A DNA stretch of 64,000 bases, taken from the NCBI GenBank assembly GCA_033064195.1, contig JARBJD010000046.1, forward strand, positions 62,001 through 126,000, written 5' to 3'. The notes below the pieces were generated by a model, which was not told the DNA's origin, did no database searches, and saw only the letters and a list, made by a program, of their open reading frames with translations. Every line of letters starts with the position of its first letter. The first letter of the stretch is position 1. Shown here in pieces: positions 43,938 through 56,622 of the stretch. Source of the stretch: Blattamonas nauphoetae (Eukaryota > Preaxostyla > Oxymonadida). The translations under genes and the position numbers were made by a program.

Positions 43938-44098
43938 ATTCTATCGATTTAACGAAGGAAGAATGCACAGAAAGGTAGACATACGAGAATACTTCGTTGA
44001 GTTTTGTTAGATGAGATCATTGCCTCTAAATGTCGTCAAAGTTCTACCTGGGCCAAGTGGGCGTGATCTGCACCACAGACTAATCTCAAATCCATCAA

Positions 44099-47000
44099 AT
44101 GAGCGATAATATACCTCTAACCAAGCAGAACATCTCTGAATTACTCCAAATGAGTCTTAGCACTGATCAGAATATTCAGAATAGGGTTAATGAAATCTTT
44201 GAATCGGTTTTTTGTTTTTCGTCACTTGAGACTATAATTCATTCTAGTGGAAGAAAAATCCAAACGCATTTCTTACCTTCTATGAATATCTTGAGGATGA
44301 ATCAATCGATATTAACTCTCGATACAGAGCAGCCATTCAATTCAAGAATTTGGCAATGGACCAATTGCCGAAATCGTCGAACAAAAAGACACTGAATCAT
44401 CTCTATGAAAGCTTTCCGAAAATTTATTTTTCCTCACCATATGATATCCAGAAGCTATTCCATCCTGTTCTCTCCTTAATCCTGGACAGGAAGTCTCTCG
44501 GAAAATGGCCTTCATTCACCCTGGCTTTGCAAACTTGTATCGGTAGGCACGATATTGATAGCTTGATCACAGTCGCCTCAACTCTCAATGTTCTTTGTGC
44601 TCACACGCAAAGTGTGAGAAGTAAGGATAAGCTTCGTGCCCTCGACTCTGTCATCCAACCAATCATGGATATGTGCGCAACGTATTCGTTTGACATTTTC
44701 GGACAAGATCATCAACAATATCCACTGAATGAGGCAGCCGGTCGTTTTATCATTCACGTTCTGAAATCATTCCTGAACTTTGTGAAAATCCGTCTTCCTC
44801 AGACACTCAGGGCAAAAGACAGCATCAGCAAGTATTACATGCTCTTTCTTCGTTGTCTTCATCTTGATATTCCATTGGAAGAAGCTGGCGATCCCACGAA
44901 AGGGGTTTATCGAGACTGGTGGAATGCCAAAGGCGTCACTGTCGCGATCCTCTTTCATCTATATCAGCGATATGGACTTCCGGATCGCAGAAATTCCAGT
45001 CTTGCTGAGTTTAGCGAGATGTGGATGTCCACAATCGCTCCAGATCTCATCCAAACCATTCTGGCTCTCTTGAACCAGTGTGGGCAGAACCATCCAACAT
45101 TCATCACCAAAGCACCTTCAAAAGTGCTCTTTCTTCCATCAACGATCTCGGAACTCTTCGATATTCTTCGCCTCGGACTCCTCCAGGATGGAACCTACAT
45201 CACGCACATCCGCGAACATATCCCCACAATCCTCTCCGATCTCGTTTTTCCTTTCATTGGTCTCCCTTCTGATGATATTGATCTCTTTTCTGACGACCCT
45301 AAAGATTTTTTGACGTCGAGGAGTGCTGTCACCACATACTCGAACACAACCCGATCAGGGGCCTCGACTTTCCTGCGCCATCTGATCGGATCGAGACGTT
45401 CATCGTCTATCCTTCATATCATCAACTTCGTCACTGAGAAACTGGGGCAATCAGCGGCAGCGGTGAATGCCTACATCACGCAGTTCCCGGAAGGGCAGTT
45501 TCCATCCGTGCCTGACTCTGCGCAGCATTGGTATGCCTTCGAGGCCTCGCTGTTCATCATCGGACAGATCAGCGCCACGTTTGATTCTGTCATCCACAAA
45601 AGCAAGGGCGGTCCGGAATCACAGGATGAGATGCAATTCGTCGCCAAACTGTTGCAGGAGTACTTCCTGCCTTACTCGCGTCCCGGCTTCCCTCTCCATT
45701 TCGTTGTTTTTCGAACTGTCTACGACATTGTTCAGTATTCTCGTGCTTTGTGCTACATCCCGGGCATCGTTTCTGAGCTCAATCAGCTCCTCACAAACCT
45801 CATCCAACTTCTCTCCCATCCGCACCTCGTCGTCCAAGTTGAAGCTGCCAATGCCCTGAGTCTCCTCGTCAAGAACATCAGCTCGACCTCCAACACGAAA
45901 CCCGAGCTTGGCTCCCTTGCCCAGGAAATCCACGGCCGCATTCCAGACATCTTCCAAGCGCTGACACAAGTGCTGGATCGTTCGGAGGGGTCCACAGACA
46001 CAATCATCGAAGCCATCAGTCGGCTCGTCAGCTTCGCGGGTGTCGAATGCCAATCGAGCAGTCTCGTCATCTTCCATTCACTCAAAAAGGAAATCCAGCA
46101 GATCGTTCGACCAAACGAAGAACCGCGGGAACTGTCAGATTTTCAGATCGCACAGATGAACGTCATTCTGAACACAATCACCAATCTCCTCATGTTTGCC
46201 CCAAACACTGTCGGCCAGGGCAGCTTCTTTGCCGAAGTCGAGCCCACCATTTCGTCGATTGTGCTGTTCTTCACCAACGAAAGGTTCGACCGGACAGACC
46301 TCTACGAAGACCTCATCGAGATCTTCACTCTGTGCACGATCGGAATGATGAAGACGAGCGGGGTGGATGCTCTCCCTGTGACTCCATCACTCACAGAAGC
46401 GTATCAATCCATATTCCTCTACCTCTCCCGCAACCCGGATCAGCTGGAAGTGACGGTCAGTGCCATTCTTGCCTTCTCCTCGTCCTGCTCCATCCAAATC
46501 TTGACCTCTCCAGCCTTCTTCGATCCCATCTTCCACGCTGTCCAGGAAGTGTTTGACGAGGTGTCCGACGAGGAAGAAGGGGGCCCCACAAACCAGACCT
46601 CTCTTGTTCCTTCCATCGACACCCTCAAAATCATCTTCCTGTACGCCGCCATCTCTCGCTTCAACAACGAAGACCCCGTCATCCGCGAGAAAGGCTATCC
46701 CCTCGACCCGGGCACAGTCGAGAAGGTGATCAAGTTGGTCTGGAACATGCTGCAAATTGTGACCGACCCGAATGTCGAGGCCAGGCTGTTCCACGTCTTT
46801 ATGCTTGTGTTCATCACTGCCAGCCAGATCTCGTTCAACATCATCGGGAAGCACACTGTCTCGTACTCGCAGCTGGACGAGGAGGTGAAGAAGGAGGAGA
46901 CGCCACAGGCAGAGGCCATCATGAAGGAAGTGAATGCCATCCCAACATTCCGTACTCTGTTTGAGGATGTCAACGACGGAATCATGTCGTACTCTCGCAC

Positions 47001-47721
47001 AGACACCGACACTCAAATCTCGATGCTCTTTCTGAGCACCATCCTGTCCTTCCACCCGACTGCATATCCGACGGAGGACAACACCCACAACCTTCTCAAG
47101 TCGTTCCTGCCATCCTTCCTCAACACGCTCGCCAACCTCAAAATTACCTTTGAGAAGCAACTCGTCGCTCGACAGAAGCAACAAGCCGAGAACCCAGACC
47201 AATCCACTCTGTTTGGCAAAATCGTCAAATCGACCACAACGAAACAGAACCCATTCGCAATCGGAGAGAACGGCGAAGGTGACGACGACACATTCTCATT
47301 CAACATCGACGAAAACGCGATCTACGACGACGAGAATCTTGTCGACCTCGATCAAAACCCATACGATCAAGGCAACCCACAAGAGCAGTCTCAGCAGGAA
47401 CGCCTTCCTGACCCTGACTTCGCAGCTGGTGACGCCGATGATGACAGCGAAGACGGAGAGGACGACGATATCTTCGACCAGAACTTCGTGTTCGACAACT
47501 TCTACCAGTTTGAGGACGACATCATCCAATCCGAACCCATCGAAACCATCCCGATCGACAAAGTCTGTGCACTTGCAATGAACTGTATGGTCTTTCTTGT
47601 TTTCTATTCTTGTTTAGGTCATAACCGGGTTGACCAAGGTGTTTCCATGTCTGGTCTGATGAGATCTTTGTTAAGGTCGAATCAACAGATCATCATGCAA
47701 ATGTATCAAAATGGGCAATAA
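44099..47721 (+). CDS. Importin-beta family receptor, importin-7/8-like
   Basis: Three exons (44099-44206, 44248-47584, 47618-47721) give 1182 residues. The second intron (33 nt) is in frame and stop-free. The N-terminus has the IBN pattern: QNRVNEIFES...NPNAFLTFYEYL, then INSRYRAAIQFKNLAM. HEAT repeats follow, including ASLFIIGQISATFDSV and LNQLLTNLIQLLSHPHLVVQ with EAANALSLLV, as in importin-7/8 and yeast Sxm1/Nmd5. An acidic stretch near the C-terminus (about 47440-47520, DDDSEDGEDDD) matches the acidic region of importin-7/8. It should carry ribosomal proteins, histones or similar cargo into the nucleus under RanGTP control. The exact paralogue is uncertain. Confidence 0.86.
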
Positions 47722-47783
47722 ATTTGCTTATTTGTGATGATTTTCTTGATTACATCTACAACACTTCACCTGGAATTGAATTT

Positions 47784-50700
47784 ATGAATTTTTCTCTTTT
47801 CCATCTATTTTTATGGGCCGAGGTTGTGCCGACTTTAATGGTGTGATTTGTCAATCTTATTTCATTCTCTTTCATCCCTATGTTCTATTTGTGGATGTAG
47901 AGTCGAACTACACTCACTGGAAAGAATAAAAACCAAGCAAGTCTGTTCACAGAAGATTATTCATATATTCCAGCGTTATCTGATGATTTCTTGAAGCTTA
48001 AAGATAGAGATCATCCACATAAAAAGGAAATCGAGCAAGCTCGCAAGAATATCCAGAGTTGCCTTGAAAAAGTTCCTTCCAAACTTTGTTCATCATTTTC
48101 AGGCTGATAACCTATTTTCCACTGGACTCAAAGATCTTGTGGAAGGAACATCACTGGGAAGTGCAAGATCTGACCAAGATGATGATCTAAAGCCCACAGA
48201 CACGATTGTTTATGGGAATGGAATCAGAATCTACTCACAATCTGAAGATGATTATCTTTCTCAACTCCGCCTCAATATCTCTGTTCTAATCAATGATTTA
48301 CAGCTTGATCAACGGAATAATCTGATCAACGGACTCAATTCTTGGCTGGACGATCACAGCATCGTTGCAGAGGAATCTGACATGCCAGAATTCAATAATG
48401 GGATCAAAGAACGCTCTGTGAAATTTCTCTCAACCGGACATGATCAGGAAGAGTACCCAGGGAGAATAAAAGATCTGGAGCAAGAAGAACAAAATGGCGG
48501 ATTGACAGTGGTTGACAGCACCATCGAGGAGTTTTCTGGAGGAATCAATGAATGCTGGTCTCAATGGATTGAGCTTCAGAAACGAATTGACAGTATTTGC
48601 CTTCTTTTTCTTCGATATTTCACAAAGCTCTGAAAAAAATGGCCCGAAAGATCAATGATCCAAACAATGCTGACCTCACCACACCAGAAGAACGAGAGGA
48701 TGCCATCGATCGAGTCAAGACAATGACTGTCTCTCTCGAATCAGTGTTGGGCGATTTGAAAGGAAAGATCACCGAAAAGGAGAGAGATCGCCGCGTTCTT
48801 CAGCTTCAATACGAACAACTGGTGAACGATCTTGTCTCGAAGGACAAGGACAAGATGGGGTTCGAAGGAACATCCATGGCTGACATGATGGTGTACGAGA
48901 AAGCGCAGCTGGACGGCCAGCTCAAGCGAATGTATGAGCGAATGAAACAGAAGAACAATGAACTCAAGATGCTCGTGACGCAGGTGAACGAGATGATGAA
49001 GGATGATCGTGTTTGTTGTCTTCTCTCTTTCAACTCTCTTTTTCCAGTTTTCTGCATTCGCCAATGAATTTGCTGGCGATATGTCGTACAACTTCGATGA
49101 TGATGTGATGGGAGAAATCGATGGATTCATGAAAGAGATGAAAATCAAAGACGAAGCCACTCAGACCATCAACATCCACGTCTCGTCCAGACACCACGGA
49201 CCCATGAACTCGCCCCAGTCCGTCTCGGGGAAGAGCACTCCCCATCACTCGATGATGTCCGGCCGCACATTCGACACAGACTCAATCGCCTCGTCGTATC
49301 GCTCGGGCGATGACTCGGACCACTCAATCAGTCAAGACACCGTCTACAACGAGGAAGAGCAAGCGCTGATCGACGATGTTCTCGGGACTACGAAACACGA
49401 CGACGCAGATGCCGACATCATCGAGGTGCCAGACACAATCTACGCCAAACCATCCAGCAAGCCCCTTCTCCTCAAGCGACGCTACATGCTCCTCATGACA
49501 CTGTACGAAGCCAATCAGGCACTCGAAGTCGGAAAAGTCAAACTGGAAATGTTGGATAGGAATGCGAAGCAGGCGAAAGAAGAAGCGAAGCAACGGAAGG
49601 AAAGACGCAAAAAGGAGAAGGCGGAAGGAATTGACAGAAAGCGGAACAAGTCATCGGTCGGCAACAACGACCTCTCCGAAGACGAACTCCGACGAAAGGG
49701 AGCGTCGAAGGAGCGAACCAAAAGCAAGGGAAGCGACGGCACTGTGCGATCTCGAGGTGGTGTTGAAATCGGCGGGGACAGCGAAGATGAAGGAAGTGAG
49801 GCGGAGGGAGCAGCTGGAGTCAGCCGGGACTCCACAAAAAAGAAGAAAGGCTCAACGAAAGGCGGGAAAAGTCGATCAGGCAGCGGCGATGGCGGAGGAG
49901 GTGGGAAGGGAGGGGGGAAGGGGGGGAGTGCAGGTGGAACGTACAGCGGAGGTGGAAACGGGGTGTTTGGTGGAGGGCCTGGTGGTGGAGGTGGGATGGA
50001 CGATGATGACGAGGATGAAAGCGAAGAAGATGGTGCAGGGACTCAGAGTGGTGGGAAGAAATCAAAGAAAAAGGGAGGAAAGAGCAAAGATCCCAGTCGA
50101 GGGGGGAGTGGAGCTGGAGGAAAGAAGAACAGATCGCAGTCGCCAAAATCATTCAACCCAAAACGGCTGAACAAGGCGAAAAGTTCAAAAGAGTCCGAGG
50201 AATCAGAAGAAAGCGAATCGTCTCCGGAGCGCGGGAAGAAGGGGGGTTCCAAGGGAGGGCACACTGGATCGAAGAAGTCCACTTCGAAGACAAAGCAGAA
50301 ACAGAAGAAAGATGCGTCAAGAGGCGGTCTGGGAGATATATCTGATTCCGACTCAAACACGAACGTCTCCACACGCTCAGCCCGTCGGGACAACAAAAAG
50401 AACTCACGACATGCCACACGAAACAAGAAAGAAGGACGAAAAGCAACTCGAGGACGCGATGACATCAGCTCCGATTCTGACGATCTCTTCATCTACGACT
50501 CAAACGCGAATCCAGAACAGAAAAAACGAATCGAGCAGAAGAATCAGCGGAAGGAGCTGAGAAATGCGATAGAAACCAAAAAGAAGTCCGGAGTGGCTCT
50601 GACTGAAGAGGAAGAAAAGGCACTCAAGCAAGCAGACGATGAAAGCGAAGAAGAGCGCGAAATCAGACAACGAGAAAAGGCTGAACGGCGAGAACAGGAG

Positions 50701-53700
50701 AAGAGGAAGAGAGAGGAGAAGAGGCAGAGGCAGCAGTTGAGGGAGGAGGTGGAGAACAAACTCAAATCCGGCCAGAAACTGACCGAAGAGGAAGAAGCTG
50801 CCCTCAAACGAGCCGAAGCTGATTCCGAAGAAGAGAAAGAGAAGAAGATGGAGGAGAGAAAGAAGAAGAAAGAAATCCAGGCCCTGAAGCAGAAGAAGAA
50901 AGAAGAGGAAATCCTCAATTCTCTGCCGGTGGAAGAGAGAGAAAGGAAACGAAAGGAACTTGAGCAAAAGCGCGAACGAGAGAGGGAAAAGGAAGCAGAG
51001 AGAGAAAAAGAACGAGAATTTCAGAGAGAACAGAAAAAGAGGAAAGAAGAAGAGAAAAGAATTCGCGAAGAGGAAGAACGACTTCTGAATGAACTTCCAG
51101 AAGAGGAACGAGAGAAAAAGCGGAAAGAGATCGAAGAACGGCGGAGGAAAGCGACAGAGGAAGACAAACTTCGAGAAGATGAAGAACGAGCGCGTAAAAG
51201 GCAACTCCACGAAGAAAAGAAAAGAAAGGAGATTTTGAAGAAAGAAGCAGAGGAGCGAGGATTCACCATCACTTTGGAAGAGAAAAAGAAGGAGGAAGAA
51301 AGAATCCTGAAGAAGCTTGAAGAGGAGAAGGAAAGAAAGAGGAAGGAAGAAGAGGAAGACAAGCTCATTGCGGAACTTCCAGAAGAGGAAAGAGAAGCAA
51401 AGCTTAGGGAAGTGAGGGAAAGAAGAGAGAAAGAGAAGCGGGAGAGGGAAGAGGCTGAGAAAAGGGAATCAGAAAAAAGGAGAGATGAACGAATACAAGC
51501 ATTCTTGGAGAAAGCGAAGAAAGAAGAGGAAGAGAGACAACAGAAGGAGGAAGAAGAGGATAAAATGATTGAAGCACTCCCAGAAGAAGAGAGGGAGGTC
51601 AAACGGAAAGAAATCCAAGAAAGAAGAGAAAAGGAGAAAGAGATCCGAGAGAGGAAGGTCGAAGAGACTCTCAGCAAACTGCGTGTCACCTCAGCTGAGC
51701 ACCGAGCCAAGAAAGCCAAAGAAAAGGAAGAGCAGTTTCTCAAAATGAAGGAGGAAGCGGAGATCGAAAGGAAAAAGAAGGAGGAAGAGGAAGACAAACT
51801 GCTTGAAACCCTTCCTGAGGAAGAAAGGGAAGTCAAACGAAGAGAAATGGAGGAGCGTCGTGCCAAAGAGAAGAAAGAACGAGAAGAAAAGGAAGAAGAA
51901 GCTCTCCAACAGATCCGAGCAGGGTTGAATGTTCCTGTCGGAAAAGTCTTCGGCCGAGAAAGCCTCACAGCCGACTCCGAAGCCTACATGTCTCTCACCA
52001 ACGATTCTTCCGCCTTCTCCGACACGCTCTCGTCGAGTGATGGGAGCATCATCTCCATCTCAAGCTCGATCTTGTCCGACTCTCGACTGGAGGAACTTGT
52101 CACAAAGAAGCCGATTGAGGTGTTCTATGTGGACGAGAGTGGGCAGAAGGTTGTTCTGGAGATGCAGGAAGGCGAAGACGATCCAAACCATCCGAATTAC
52201 AATCCTGTCAAGGCTGAGATCTACGTCAAGCGCCGGCGCGAAATCATCGAGCAACTGAAAGAGCAAGAACGCGAACGCCTTCGAGAACAGATCGACCAAG
52301 AACGAAAGAAACAACGACACAGCCGCCATCGCCGACATTCTGACTCTTCGTCGTTCTCCAGCTCAGGCTCAGACCTCGATTTTCAGGGCGGGGTGGGTAG
52401 CGGAAGTAAGAAAAAGCATAGTCGGCACCATCACCACCACCGTCGCAAAGGAGGCATGAAGGGACGAAATGACGGCTCGACAGACATGATCCCGGGCGAC
52501 GAGGCCTTCCTCGCCACGCTCTCGTACAACTACGGCGGAGACGGGGGGTACGACGAGGAGTACGACGGTGTGGGTCGGCTTCGGCGATCGCAGAACGCTC
52601 GCCACGATCCATTCCGACCGGATGTGGATGGGCTGTTTATCTCCTCGCAGGGACAGACTCTTCAGAATCAGGAATTCCAGCGTGTGGTCTACCAACAACG
52701 GATCCTCCAAAGGAAGACTGTGCTTCTTCCTCTCATGGATCAAACAGTCGCTGGTTGCACCGAACTCCAGAAGGGGTATGTCGGAATGAAGGAAATGATT
52801 GTCTCGTCTCTGAACAAAATAGGCAAAGAGAAGAAGGCGCTTGTGGCAAAAGCAGGGCATCTTCCGAAAGCTGTCCGTGTTCTACGTCCTCTCATGGAGA
52901 TTGAGCGTCTGCTCGTAGTGATGCTCTCCGAAATTCAAAACGAAGAGCAAATCCTCGACCAACACGTCGATTGGCTTAAAGCTCAGATGCAGTTGGACAC
53001 ACACGGAAAGCCATCGAGCATCAATCCCACTCAACAGAATCAGTTCCCAGCTGGAAGCCAGGCTGAGCAGGACCACTGCAACATTGTCATCAGAGACGTG
53101 AACAGGCTGATGCAGAGGGCGAAGGAGATTGAAGAAGGCGTGGAGGGTCTGCAGGAATCACTGGTGTACACGCTTGCCCAGATCGACCAGTGGTATTCCG
53201 AGTCTGATCCTTCACTGCTGTCCTCCATCCTCTCCGTCCGAAAGACAGGAACGAATAGCAACTCAACATCACCGCAGGCGACTCCGCAACGTCAGCAGGA
53301 TCCGCGGATCAGGCAGAGGGAAATCCAAAGGATGATGTACTCGGAGAGGAAGCCGGCTCAACAAATGTCAACTGAACCGTTGTTCATCGGAAAGAAAGCC
53401 GCTAATCCGCCGAGTCCTCAACAAACACCAAAAATGTCTCAGAAGGCCACCCCACAGTCCGCACCAAGATTCACAAAATTGCCGAACCCTCGCGAATCCG
53501 ATCAACACGTGGTCCCTCGAGGCCTCGCAGTGTACACTTCAACACCCACTCCAGCCGCATCTCCCCAACACACACCAACTGTGGTCCACACCCAAAACAA
53601 TTGGAATGAACCGCAGAGACTCCCAGCGATGGGCTCAGACACCAAACTCCTCAACATCGTCCGAACACAACTCAACGCTCAAACGACACCCTCACCGAAT

Positions 53701-53979
53701 CCCACAAAAAGCAGGGGATACCACATGCCCATCGAAACCCCTCCACCGATTGTCTCTCCACAGCCACCCACCTTCTACTCTCTCTCCCCGTCACTCCCTC
53801 CTGATCGCGCAAAAATGGAGAAACTTGCAGCAACATCACCTCGTGCTCCAAATGTATCGTTTGTTCTTGTCGATCAAAACATACCAAATGACAACAGGAG
53901 ATTGTCACCAGAGAGGGGAGAACAATTTATGTTGTCTCGAACGAACAGATCACCATCACCAGAAAAAGTTCCAACATAA
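47784..53979 (+). CDS. Giant highly charged coiled-coil protein with LPEEERE repeats
   Basis: Five exons (47784-47840, 47901-48071, 48103-48592, 48628-49010, 49048-53979) give 2010 residues. Exon 1 (hydrophobic MNFSLFHLFLW start) is the least certain. Residues about 150-400 are coiled coil. A Gly/Lys/Ser-rich low-complexity region lies at about 49800-50150 and Ser/Lys-rich sequence up to 50500. From 50500 to 51930 runs a Glu/Arg/Lys helix holding five degenerate copies of a module centred on LPEEERExKRKEIxERR (near 50930, 51090, 51380, 51580 and 51820). Another coiled coil lies at about 52650-53200, and the C-terminal tail is Pro/Gln/Thr-rich. No enzymatic domain. The architecture suggests a cytoskeletal or basal-body scaffold, by inference only. 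I recognise no family. Confidence 0.82.
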
Positions 53980-54197
53980 TCAATCAACTTCTTTTTTCCA
54001 TTAGCCACATTTATTTTTTGCGACTTTACTTTCAATCTTAGATGATGTTGAATATTTTCATCTCACATATATCTCTTTCTTGAGAAAACGACTCTTTATC
54101 AGTGAAGTGAATAAACTCTTTGAGAGAATCAAGAATGGCTGTCGAGTGAAGAAATCACATAGCCAAAGAAAAAACGATTGTACAGAGAAAATGAATC

Positions 54198-54786
54198 TCA
54201 GAGCACCTCAGATTCGGTCTGTGATGTCAAGGGAACAATTCGAGGCTTGTTCGTGACCTTAGCTGTCCGCCTCCTGGAATATCTCAAATATAATCGACGG
54301 GAGATGAGTAGAATAAAGACTACAGTGAGAAATATCTGCGCTATCACGTACTGCACGCTCAGAAATGTGCTCTGAAAAAAATGCTGAAAACTGTGATAAA
54401 CCTCGAACGGTGGCGAAATTTTTAAGAGGAAATATAGGCCAACCCACAAAAACAATTCGAAAGCTCCCAATGTAAGCATATATAAATAGTCTCTGATTGC
54501 TGTTCATGATGAAAAGACGTGGAAAGTGACAGACCAAAATTCACTGCAAGAAACACAATCCAAGAAAACAATTCAAGTAATGTTCCAAAGTATGTTGTTA
54601 GTGTGTCAATTTGCTGCTGAATTTCTGGCCTGATTCACAAGAAATGTTACATTTTTGAAGAACACACTCCTCGACTTTAAAACTCGTCTGTGAAGCAAGA
54701 GTTGATTTTAAAACCTTTCCTGCCACCACACCAGTCATGGTCTGGAATGCAAGGGCTCCAGAAAGGATGTATCCCCAAAAGCGCAT
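54198..54786 (-). CDS. Four-TM protein of unknown family
   Basis: Three exons (54786-54668, 54629-54535, 54499-54198; introns 38 and 35 nt) give 171 residues. Hydrophobic stretches lie at about residues 3-24 (could be a signal or first TM), 52-70, 78-98 and 118-143. A basic patch (SRRLYLRYSRRRTAK) follows the last one, then a polar tail. Size and topology resemble small ciliary membrane proteins such as TMEM17/216/138, but I see no diagnostic motif, so I do not assign it. Both introns restore the frame and use the local GTGTGT/GTCTGT donors, which supports the model. Confidence 0.6.
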
Positions 54787-54958
54787 TGGAAATTACTTGT
54801 GGTCCTTCTTGTTCTATCCTCGCTCTTCTGGGAAAATGATGGTTTCCCACGGCCAAATATCATCTAGATATTAAATTTTCCATAATAATCTAACGATTGA
54901 AATTACAGAAGGAGCATGTCACGTCAATCCAATTTCCACGCCCTGATCACAGTATACA

Positions 54959-56506
54959 ATGTCTATCCTTACATTAATCTTCATTTTTGGACAATCTGTG
55001 AACTGTAATATCATTTCTTGTTTTCATCGATGCGAAGGTCTGTCAATTTTCGAGCTTACCATATTTTTAGAACAGAGCTTGAAGAATGTGTCTCAATGTA
55101 CAAACACTCTATATGCGCCATCCTCCCTGAAAGATCGACGTAAATCTCATGATAATTCTCGGGTTGAACTCCTGGAGAAGACAGAAAAGTGCATTTTGGA
55201 GGCTTCAATCTCTCGTGACATGTGTTTGGACTCCTGCATCGTCGAATCGACCCCATGTGAGAGCGAATGTCTCAAACTTGCTAGTACAAAGGATTCTAAT
55301 GAGATGTTACAGTGCTTCATGAACTGTGGCAACGTTACACAATCCCCTGACAGAACTGATCCTCCTGCGGAATCAACAATGATATCAAAGGTATAGTCTT
55401 CTTCTTTTCTATATCGCAAGTGTGATGAAGACTTTGCTCGAGAAACATTTGACTGTTTCATCACTTCAGGGAAACCATTCCGTTCACATCGCAATTTCAC
55501 ATCCGCTGAGCTTGATTGTATTGTCCACGCAACTGAAAAACATCAACGATGTGTAAACAAAACAACTCTTCCACAGGACCAGGATGACAACCATCTTAGA
55601 CACTCTTCTGAGGAGGAGGACGCCACACAGGAAGCAACAAGCACACCGCTTTCAGGACCTCCTGGTGAAGCTTTTGAAATGGAGTGTCATGCACAGTTGG
55701 AGCGATGTTCTGAACGGATTGAAACTGATTTGCTAGGTGACATCAGAGCCTGTTCAACCAGAACAAAACGGAGTTCGACAGGAAGCGACGATCTGATTGA
55801 GCAATGCAAAACACGCGCAGTCATCCGATCACGACGAAGCAAAATGATGTGCTCTCTTCAAATGCGGCAATGTCTGGAAGATGGGAAAAAGCAGATGGAG
55901 GACGAGGATGAGTCCGTGACGTGTCGGGGAGACTGCCAGAAAGAAGTTGATGGGTGCTCCACTTTCTGCACAGCCCAAATGTCCACCGTCTGCATCCCGC
56001 AGTGCATGCGAACACAGTCGCCACATCCAAACGACACAAGCACTGAGGTCATCCTCTTCGCAGACTCTCCTGTGCACTCCCTCAAGAATCTCACGGCTGT
56101 GTTGAACTCCACCACAGTCGACCCAAACACGCTCTACAGCGGACAGCCTGGATTTCAACCGAAGCTGACCAACATGCGCAAAGCAGGCAGCCGCGCAGCT
56201 CGTTATCCGACCAGCAAGGAAAGCGATCTCCGAAAACGCACTGAAAACAGTGGCCCAAATATGCCTCTCACCAACAATCCTGGCTTCAAGGTGTTCGGGC
56301 AGGATGTTCAGAAGAAGGAGGACAATCTGTCTGTCAAGCAGGGGACTGCACCGAGATCGAAGAAACCGGCAAAGGACAAGGGGTCCCCTGCACCGTACAT
56401 CATCATGTGCTCTGGATTCTGTTTGCAGCAGTGGGATGCGTGTGTTGGAGAGTGTCACATGGCTGACGATGCCTGTCGGAATGAATGCACGACCTACGGT
56501 CTCTGA
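54959..56506 (+). CDS. Secreted Cys-rich protein, unknown family
   Basis: Three exons (54959-55037, 55071-55390, 55421-56506) give 494 residues. The first intron (33 nt) is in frame and stop-free. MSILTLIFIFGQSVNC looks like a signal peptide. About 30 cysteines occur, many in CxxxC and CxxxCxxxC spacing: CLDSC, CESEC, CFMNC, CRGDC, CSTFC, CIPQC, CSGFC, CVGEC, CRNEC. This is a pattern of helical hairpins tied by disulphides. A polar Lys/Asn-rich stretch without Cys lies at about 56040-56380, between the last two Cys groups. Several NxT/S sites are present. A surface or secreted role is likely; no enzymatic motif is seen. It diverges from the four-TM gene across 172 bp. Confidence 0.75.
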
Positions 56507-56622
56507 GTCATCGTTTTCGTTTTCATTTCATCTCTTTTGATTTCGTTTGAGAAAGACATTTAGACAACAACGCGCGAAAGGAACACAGTAAAATGAAGAC
56601 AAAGAAAACTGCCAATTGGAAC

